Origin: an uncultured Saprospiraceae bacterium
GTDB lineage: Bacteria; Bacteroidota; Bacteroidia; Chitinophagales; Saprospiraceae
DNA length: 20,107 nt
Direction: 5' to 3'
Assembly (NCBI GenBank): GCA_937921525.1
Contig: CAKZUM010000220.1
Span: forward strand, 1 to 20,107
Made by a program: the position numbers and the translations under genes. Under the pieces are notes generated by a model, which was not told the DNA's origin, made no database searches, and was given only the letters and a program-made list of their open reading frames with translations. The stretch's first letter is position 1. Each line of letters opens with the position of its first letter. Positions 10,301-17,000 of the stretch are shown piece by piece.

Positions 10301-13300
10301 TAAAGTGGTGACGACTATTTCTGTGGGCGTAAATATTGGAAAATTGTAAACAGGCGCACTTGCATTACATGGGTAACAAGCTTCTTCTGTATTTGGAATA
10401 AATTCCATTCCAGAGGAATAAGGTAAGAAGACAGATACTTCTGTATCATACAAAATAGCTCGATCAATATTGGTTACCTGTAACTCATAGGTCAATTCAT
10501 CGCAAGGCTGCACTAAGCTCGGCGACTGAATTAAATCTTGCTTTATTTTACCTGATAAGGGTCTGGTATATAACGTCAAAGTATCTAAATCACAAGGCCA
10601 ACCTCCTGACAAGATTTCCAGACGATCTGCTGGATAGCCTAAACAGTCAAAACCAGCCACTACCTGTATCGAATCTAATTCACAAGAGGCATAGGTAAAG
10701 TCAAATAGGAAAGGAATCGTTCCGCCTAAAGCTAAGTCTCCTAATTGGTAAATACCATTCGTTTCTGGTACCGCTCCTCCTCCAGAAAAACTCAAGCCAT
10801 CAACGGTAATATTTGGTGCATCTAAAATAACTAAGAACGCATTATTCGCCCCATTTCCAAAATTATCTAAAAATAATTCCCATGAAGCCGAGGTGCCATC
10901 TGGCTCAGAAAAACTGTTTCCAGCTTGTAGCCTTAATTCTGGGCCAGTAGGTGTAAAGGTGTGTGTGCTGCCATTTGTATGTGTTTCCGACTGAATGAAT
11001 GGCGAACAAAACTCTACGACCCTTGTGATTTCATGGTAGGCTTCTTTATCTACATTCAACTCTGCGGTGCAGGGTACATCAAAAATAAATTCTGATCGAA
11101 TATCATTTCCATCATCACTAAATTGTAAAAAGGGATTACTCCCACACGTTTGATAAATACTAGCAAAATCATTGACAAAGGTATCATTGACTAACTGTAC
11201 CAAACTAGCATTGGTCACCGTTTGATCTATAATGCTTTGTGTGAAGCGGGTAGCTCTTGATCTATAGGTTGATCTGTTGAATAGATACCCCGATGGCATG
11301 GCTATTTTCGATTCAGTCACATAAGACCATTGTCGATATTCATATGGAAAAGGATCTGTACCTTCTGCCGCTCCTCCGATACAAAACTCACTCCAATATT
11401 CATTTTCGTATCCACATCCTGTAAAACGTCTTGTTCCATTTCTTTCTCGAATCGAATAGCCAACTGCCGTAAAACCTCCAAGTCTAGGAGGATTACATTT
11501 AAGCCGATCCCCTGCCGTCACAGGTGCGGGAGTGAGCGATCCATAGAAACAATTAATGTATTCTACGTTATCAATATTACAGCCGATATTTTCGGTATTT
11601 ACTACATCTCCCGACAGCATAACTATATCACCATCTTCAAAAACGAAATCAACAGGAACGTCATTACATCCCCTTATCTCTTGGACGCTAATATCGTAGG
11701 TGATCGTATTGGCATCATTAATAGAGGCAATATCTGTACAGGTATAAGTCAAGCCCGTAGATACATCTGTAATTGTCAAACTATTATTTCCAATTGGATT
11801 AATCAAGCGCATGGAACCACTTGTAAAAGATGATTCAAAGTAAATATTTTCCAGACTATCCAAAGTCCCAGAATTTAATCGAATTTCGCCCGTACTTGTG
11901 AATCGCATCTCATCCCCTTTCATCGCTCGATCCATTCTTATATTTGTAAAATCAAGTGTGCCAGTCGCATCAGGACAGCCATCTTGATCGTTATCAGGTA
12001 AACCAAAACAAGTACGTTCAATTTGATAATCGGTCGTTACCAAACCATCACAGCCTGTTCCTGAACAACATCCACCAGGGGCTAAAAAAGTAGATCCATT
12101 TTCACAGAACAATCTTAGTTCACAGGCATCTGAGCAGGCAGGGCCATAACGAAAAAACAAGTCCATACTTGTATTGACATTTACGCCACAAACACAATTA
12201 TCGTAAGTAAGATCTATTACTACATTTGAATTTCTAAACAGAGAAGTACTTGCACCGAAGCCATTACTAAAGCAAGCTTCTATGGTGGCCGGTCCAGATA
12301 CGACTCCTGAAGGAGAGAGAGAGGAAGGCGTCAAAGTCATGGAACCATCCGAGGCTACCCATTCTAATGTATTGGCTGGATCGTAAGAGAGGTTTGCGGG
12401 AATATCTATAGTCATACAATATTCGCCTTGCCCATTTAGCTGAGTCATATCTCCATCAAAAGTCATCAGATTGAAAATAAAAGACTCGGTGTCTCCTAGA
12501 TTCATAGCAGCAGGAATAGTGGCAGCCCCTAATGAATTGACATCTACAGTATTAAAGCTAGACGTTCGTATAACAGTAGCCGAGCCGCACAGCAAATTGT
12601 ATCTTGCCTCCACACTAGAACCAAAATACTGCTTAGTAGACCCACAAGATTCAATACAACATTGATAGGTTTCAAAAGTTAAGGTTAAAACTTCTCCGGG
12701 AGCCAAACTTCCCACTATCTCCGTATCTACTCTATCATAAAAGTTTGGCATACCAGCATAGCAATTGCTGGCTGGCAGATTGATTTCATTTGATAGTCCG
12801 TTTACGTCAAAATTTTGTACTGCTCCTGTTCCTATTTGATAAGTTATAGTGCTGGCATCCAAACCAGAATAATTTTGATTTTCTGTACGTATTCTAAACA
12901 ATAAATTCGTAGCAAAGCCTGTTCCTCTATTTTCAATCGTATAGGTATGAAGCGTAGCTCCATCAAAGCAAGCTGGGTACGTTCTAGTCTGACGAGTGAC
13001 TACAATATTGGGTGGATTGGTAGATAAGGCGGCATCAAACTGAGTGTCAGAGGAATTACAATCTTCTCCATTACATCCCCAGCTGGCCTCGAATAAAGTA
13101 CCTCTTGCCTCACAGTCTTCTATGGTTACTTTTTCAGACCAAATAAAAAATTCATTGTCAGCAGGGTTAACCGTTGGAGACTCAAATAAGTTATCTCCAT
13201 CTCCGATATTGTAGGTTGCAAAATCTGTTGTATTCAAAGTCAATTGATAAACAGTAGCCCCTGGTCCAGATGGGATTAATACAAAATCAGCAGGACTTAC

Positions 13301-13972
13301 AGGGATTCCATTAATCTGTTGATCCGTAACACTTACCCCTGAGCCATAGGAAATTTCAATTACTAGTTCTTCCAAACTAGACACCAAACCTGATTGTTCT
13401 ATTCTTATCTCTCTAGTATACATTTCTCCTAGATCATCTGCTACAAAGGCGGTATTCGTTCCACCAATAATAGCTACATTTGGAATACGCACAGAATTAT
13501 TAAACTCTTGTGATCCATTAGCTGAGGAGTTTTGAAAATTATAAGTAAGGTTCACTCCTGCTGTATCTTGATAAGCAAAGTCAAAATCAAAAATTGCTAA
13601 TCCCCCACCCTCTAAATAACCAATCATATCACAGTCTACCACTGCTTCAAAAGTAAAAGTTTGTGTGCCATCTATATCTCCAAGCCCTATACTCGGTTGT
13701 TGTAGATTACTGGCATCTTCATTTATTTGTGGCATAAAAGACCCTGGTATATATTCTATACCTGTCATACCATTGAAAGTCATGTCTAAATCTAATACAA
13801 CATTCTCTGCTTCGTTACCTACTATTTCAAGCGTAAAAATAGCAGGTGCTCCACAGATGACCAATTCAGGCTGTGCGTTATCTGGTGGTGTGAATGATGT
13901 TACTACTATCTGCGCATTACTTAGGGATACTAAACAAAATAAACAGAAAAGTAGGGAGGTAAATTTTCGCAT
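7391..13972 (-). CDS. Gene B: giant exported DUF11/SdrD_B repeat protein with FGN tail
   Basis: This 2193-residue protein starts with a clear signal peptide (MRK, hydrophobic core, cleavage at SNA|Q after residue 20, mature Gln). Its N-terminal region shares motifs with gene C, such as VCGA followed by a hydrophobic strand and GxxYxxGSF-like turns. The body is a series of Cys-containing beta-rich repeats, with a Ca-loop-like DNDQDGCPD near 657 and a Tyr/Trp-rich segment near 850-900. Ig/PKD-like segments lie at about 1570-1730 and a DUF11 domain at about 1730-1850. A second Ig-like segment (YQWYIDG) follows at about 1858-1925, then a second DUF11 (about 1928-2050) with acidic linker DNDDGDQSEDDED, then SdrD_B (about 2062-2182; NQNGIQD). 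It ends VQVFGN with no T9SS sorting domain visible. It lies 84 nt downstream of gene A and 73 nt upstream of gene C. The role is inferred: extracellular structural or adhesive protein. Confidence 0.95.
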   Translation of the reverse strand: MRKFTSLLFCLFCLVSLSNAQIVVTSFTPPDNAQPELVICGAPAIFTLEIVGNEAENVVLDLDMTFNGMTGIEYIPGSFMPQINEDASNLQQPSIGLGDIDGTQTFTFEAVVDCDMIGYLEGGGLAIFDFDFAYQDTAGVNLTYNFQNSSANGSQEFNNSVRIPNVAIIGGTNTAFVADDLGEMYTREIRIEQSGLVSSLEELVIEISYGSGVSVTDQQINGIPVSPADFVLIPSGPGATVYQLTLNTTDFATYNIGDGDNLFESPTVNPADNEFFIWSEKVTIEDCEARGTLFEASWGCNGEDCNSSDTQFDAALSTNPPNIVVTRQTRTYPACFDGATLHTYTIENRGTGFATNLLFRIRTENQNYSGLDASTITYQIGTGAVQNFDVNGLSNEINLPASNCYAGMPNFYDRVDTEIVGSLAPGEVLTLTFETYQCCIESCGSTKQYFGSSVEARYNLLCGSATVIRTSSFNTVDVNSLGAATIPAAMNLGDTESFIFNLMTFDGDMTQLNGQGEYCMTIDIPANLSYDPANTLEWVASDGSMTLTPSSLSPSGVVSGPATIEACFSNGFGASTSLFRNSNVVIDLTYDNCVCGVNVNTSMDLFFRYGPACSDACELRLFCENGSTFLAPGGCCSGTGCDGLVTTDYQIERTCFGLPDNDQDGCPDATGTLDFTNIRMDRAMKGDEMRFTSTGEIRLNSGTLDSLENIYFESSFTSGSMRLINPIGNNSLTITDVSTGLTYTCTDIASINDANTITYDISVQEIRGCNDVPVDFVFEDGDIVMLSGDVVNTENIGCNIDNVEYINCFYGSLTPAPVTAGDRLKCNPPRLGGFTAVGYSIRERNGTRRFTGCGYENEYWSEFCIGGAAEGTDPFPYEYRQWSYVTESKIAMPSGYLFNRSTYRSRATRFTQSIIDQTVTNASLVQLVNDTFVNDFASIYQTCGSNPFLQFSDDGNDIRSEFIFDVPCTAELNVDKEAYHEITRVVEFCSPFIQSETHTNGSTHTFTPTGPELRLQAGNSFSEPDGTSASWELFLDNFGNGANNAFLVILDAPNITVDGLSFSGGGAVPETNGIYQLGDLALGGTIPFLFDFTYASCELDSIQVVAGFDCLGYPADRLEILSGGWPCDLDTLTLYTRPLSGKIKQDLIQSPSLVQPCDELTYELQVTNIDRAILYDTEVSVFLPYSSGMEFIPNTEEACYPCNASAPVYNFPIFTPTEIVVTTLGIEYIWDIESLIAQIDMNGFSGLEDPDIMERVLRIQFDVKTNCDFTVGDFPRFRSSGRTACGAVTNSIIQSGEVVAIEGTGSAYRSLIDLNVLDPDGPINACGGMATLETSVQFTNTTDGLDSIMIVLPPGVTYDPGSVFFSNALFVYSTTPTINMVNGIQEVKFGVRPNIPAFTPIDFVLDVNTNPDLITCRFLEQPILARTYIPNAVSCDGVSCDLSVLTGSTEEPVAFAKYEYDIIDYDLSAACGGSELMLSLTIQNNGIYPIIEPTNIDIFFDADNSGTNSAGDLMIGTLNTTSIIPVGGSIILSETLTIDPTQGCPLIASFNGCTCVEEIPLDNLSRNNAGRDTIICNNGSVELGCGENEAGFSYFWSGLNGAPITALSDRMLPNPQFMYNNTNTSSDTLHYALVTTVGECMSTDTIQIIVLPTITTVAANSAICLGSPVVLNGPLGFTNYQWTPVVDLSDDTIPRPTINSLTTPSTTYTLSYINAEGCLEQYEETVDFGFNCTDVELDKTVDLTTANVGDLLTYKLVLVNQGPLPASGVQVTDQLPSSLQYVSHSPAAELYDPSTGIWDIGVVLVGDTFTLDIMANVLEVGLINNVAEVSAMDNTDSDSSPNNGNPNEDDYGETCTTVPTIIACDFEVPILTAPNADSYQWYIDGVAIPNATASTFQPDAFMEDAYFGTHTYSLYPDGSCGYELQIDRCTADLSLTKTATPTTALLGDIISYTIVLQNDGPADATNIQVAEIIPQGLSYTSHTATNSFYNSLSGNWEIPALPIGGIETLTIEMELVEGGRFIDNTTEIIAADQPDIDSTPDNDDGDQSEDDEDKATIFSAYVADIGNFVWNDINQNGIQDIGEAAMPSVSVSLFDANTNTLIATQLTDTNGEYYFRDIPLGDYFLIFDIANTAAYTDFVATLQDNFSDGKDSDISVIGRTDNFSFDPFLGDDFTIDAGFHLNCEPPAVQVFGN

Positions 13973-14013
13973 GGATTACTGGGTTCTGATACCAATCATT
14001 TAATAAATAACCA

Positions 14014-14046
14014 AGACTTTCCAAATTTTTAAAACTTGGAAAGTCT
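14014..14046 (-). terminator. 33-nt hairpin after gene A, related to the one after gene C
   Basis: Two 16-nt arms around one central base, with the 5' arm agactttccaagtttt on the minus strand, begin ten bases after the gene A stop. It matches the 497-529 hairpin except at two arm positions. One (G-C changed to T-A) is compensated on the other arm; the other is a G.U wobble when read as minus-strand RNA but an A.C mismatch as plus-strand RNA. It has no U-tract, so complete termination between A and B is doubtful. It may attenuate, stabilise or process the message, or be a palindromic intergenic repeat. Confidence 0.6.
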
Positions 14047-14056
14047 AATGAGAAGT

Positions 14057-17000
14057 CTAATTCCCAAAAACACTAGGTGCTTCTGGAGGCATTATTTCTA
14101 ATTCTATAAAAAAAGAACATTGTGTAGTATTGCCATTTTCATCTGTAACAGTCAACGTAATTTCTTGTACACCACTAATTTCTAAAATCATTCCTGCTGG
14201 TGGTACTTGTACTATATTGATAGCAACATTGCTGCTACAATTATCGGCGGTCATTGCTAAACCAGTATAATCTGGCAGCTCATATTCACATCCATTGACT
14301 CCAATCATTTCGTTGTCTGGACATACTAAATCTGGAGTCATTTCATCTTCTAATAAAACTTCAAAAGAGCACTCGCTAGAGTTTCCACTTTCATCACTTA
14401 CACTTATGAGAATGGTATGACTCGTATTCAGTCCCGTCAACAAAGTATTAGGTGCAGGAGACTGTGAAAGAACTAATCCATTTGGTAGTGTACAATTGTC
14501 TTGTCGTACTGTATTATCTCTGTAGTCTGGAATGATTGCTATACAATTATCTTCTAAAGGAATCGATTGATTGCCCGGACATAGTATGCTTGGCGCAAGG
14601 GTATCTATCAAACTTATTTGAAAATCGCAACTACTCATTCCACTTCCATCATTGGCCGTCAAGGTGATGGTTTCTAATGTTCCTGCCCCAGTAAAAATAG
14701 TGCCTGCGATAGGATCTTGCGTGATGCTAATATTGGAGGTAGGCGTACAAATATCACTCGCCATAGCTACCATTGTATAATCTTGTAATACCACTTGACA
14801 ATCTGTATCTACATTTAAAGTTATATCAGTCGGGCATACTATACTTGGAGCAGAATCATCTTGGGTAAATACATTAAAGAGGCACTGTTGAATATTGCCC
14901 TCTTCATCTTCTGCTGTAATCACAATGACATGATTGGTAGTGCCTGTTAGAATGCTTCCTGCGCTTGGATTTTGTGTCAAATTAATTTCAGATGCTGTGG
15001 AACAGTTATCTGTTACCATTGTATTATTTGTATAGTCAGGTAAAATAATTTCACAGTTATTATTAGGCGATAAGGTTATATCTGGCGGACAAATAATAGT
15101 GGGTGCAGTAGTATCAGCCAAGCTGATATTGAAGCTACAAGAATTAGTTTTTCCTGCTCCATTATCTGCCACTAATGTTATTTGTTGCATCGTACCTGCC
15201 CCTGAAAGAAGTGTCCCCGCTATAGGTGTTTGCGTCACCATAAAATCAGTAGCAGGAAAACATTGGCTTGTAACAATTGCCATAGAAGTATAGTCAGTTA
15301 TGGTAATTTCGCAATTACTATCTACTGGAATTGTCTGGTTCCCTGGACAAGTAATGGATGGGTCTACGTCATCCGTTAACGCTATATCGAAGGTGCATTG
15401 ATTCGTATTTCCATTGCCATCATTTGCGGTCAATGTAATGGTTTGAATAGTTCCATCGCCCATTACAATAGTATTCGGTATAGGTATTTGAGATACAACT
15501 ATAGCCGTTTCTGGCGTACAATTATCATCTATACTTGCTGCACTTGTATAATCCATCAGCGTAATTTCACACATGGCATCCACACTCAACAATTGATTCA
15601 TTGGACACATAATACTCGGCGGAATGGTATCTTTTAATACGATTAAAAAGTTGCACTCGGCACTATTTCCATTGCCATCTGCTGCGCTTATAGTTACAGT
15701 TTGCGTTGTGCCATGTCCACTTAGGGTAATTCCTGCCACAGGATTTTGACTCAATAAAATATCCATTTCTGTTGCACAATTATCCGATAAGATTATATCA
15801 TCCGTATAATCTAAAACTACTGCTTGGCATAAAGTATTCACGGAAAGGCTATCTGTAATTGGACAAGTAATCATTGGCACTAAGGTATCAACAAGAGTAA
15901 TTGTAAAAGAACAATTGCTAGTATTCCCATTGCCATCATTGCCAATGATATTGACCAACTGAGTATTACCAGCACCATTAACTATGGTGCCGGCAATAGG
16001 TGTTTGGCTTAGAGATATAGAGGACGTTATTGCACAATTATCATCGGTCATTACCGTACTAGTATAGTCTAAAATGTTTGCACTACAATTATTATTTACT
16101 GCCACATTCTGATTGGATGGGCAGATCAAACTTGGCGGCGACTGATCTTCTAAGTTTATTTGAAAAGTGCATTGATTAGAATTACCACTATTGTCTATGG
16201 CAGTTATTGTAATTATTTGATTAGTATTATGACCTGTTAAAATAGTACCTGCCATAGGCATTTGAGAAATCATCAATTCACTAGTTGGCGTGCAGTTATC
16301 CATAATAGATGTTGCCGTCACATAATTAGGAATCGTTGCCGAACAAGTTGCATCTACTACTAAGGGCTGAGTAGCAGGACAAGTCAACATAGGAACTATT
16401 GTATCATTGATGGTAATTTGAAAAAAACATTGCTCTGTATTTCCACCTTCATCAGTAGCCGTGAGAATAATTATCTGAGTAAAATCTTCTCCACTAATAG
16501 TCGTGCCTACCAAAGGAAACTGTGTGATGGATATATCGTCGTTAGCAGTACAGTTATCTGTCGATAAAGCATCAGAGGTATAATCTGGAATTATAAAATC
16601 ACAATCATTATCTGCAATTACTGTAGCACTAGTAGGACAAGTAATATTCGGATCTATATTATCTTTTACCACAACAGGAAATGTGCAATTAGATACATTC
16701 CCTGAAATATCCATTGCAGATATGGTGACGAACGTTGTGTCTAATGACAAACTTGTACCGCTTGTTGGCATTTGATTTAAAGTGATCGCCGTGCTTGCTG
16801 TACAATTATCACTAGTACTAATACTCGTCAAATAATCCTGCAAAGTAACTTCACAATTCGCATCCACAAATACATCCCTCACTCCGGGGCAAGTAAGACT
16901 TGGTGGTAGGTCATCTACTGTTGTAATTAAGATCGTATCATTACAGGGGGGCAGCAAATAGAACAGGGTATCTACATTTGGAATGGAGCTATTATTCGTC

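Noticed and set aside
11330..11833. 167-codon plus-strand frame
   Set aside because: It lies wholly antisense to gene B, whose reading frame is well supported by domains; the protein is rich in Ile, Ser, Arg and Cys as expected of a reverse-frame shadow.
14099..16915. About 258-bp periodic repeat that could look like a DNA tandem array
   Set aside because: The periodicity is in the protein (HYR modules); the DNA copies are too diverged to be a recent amplification.
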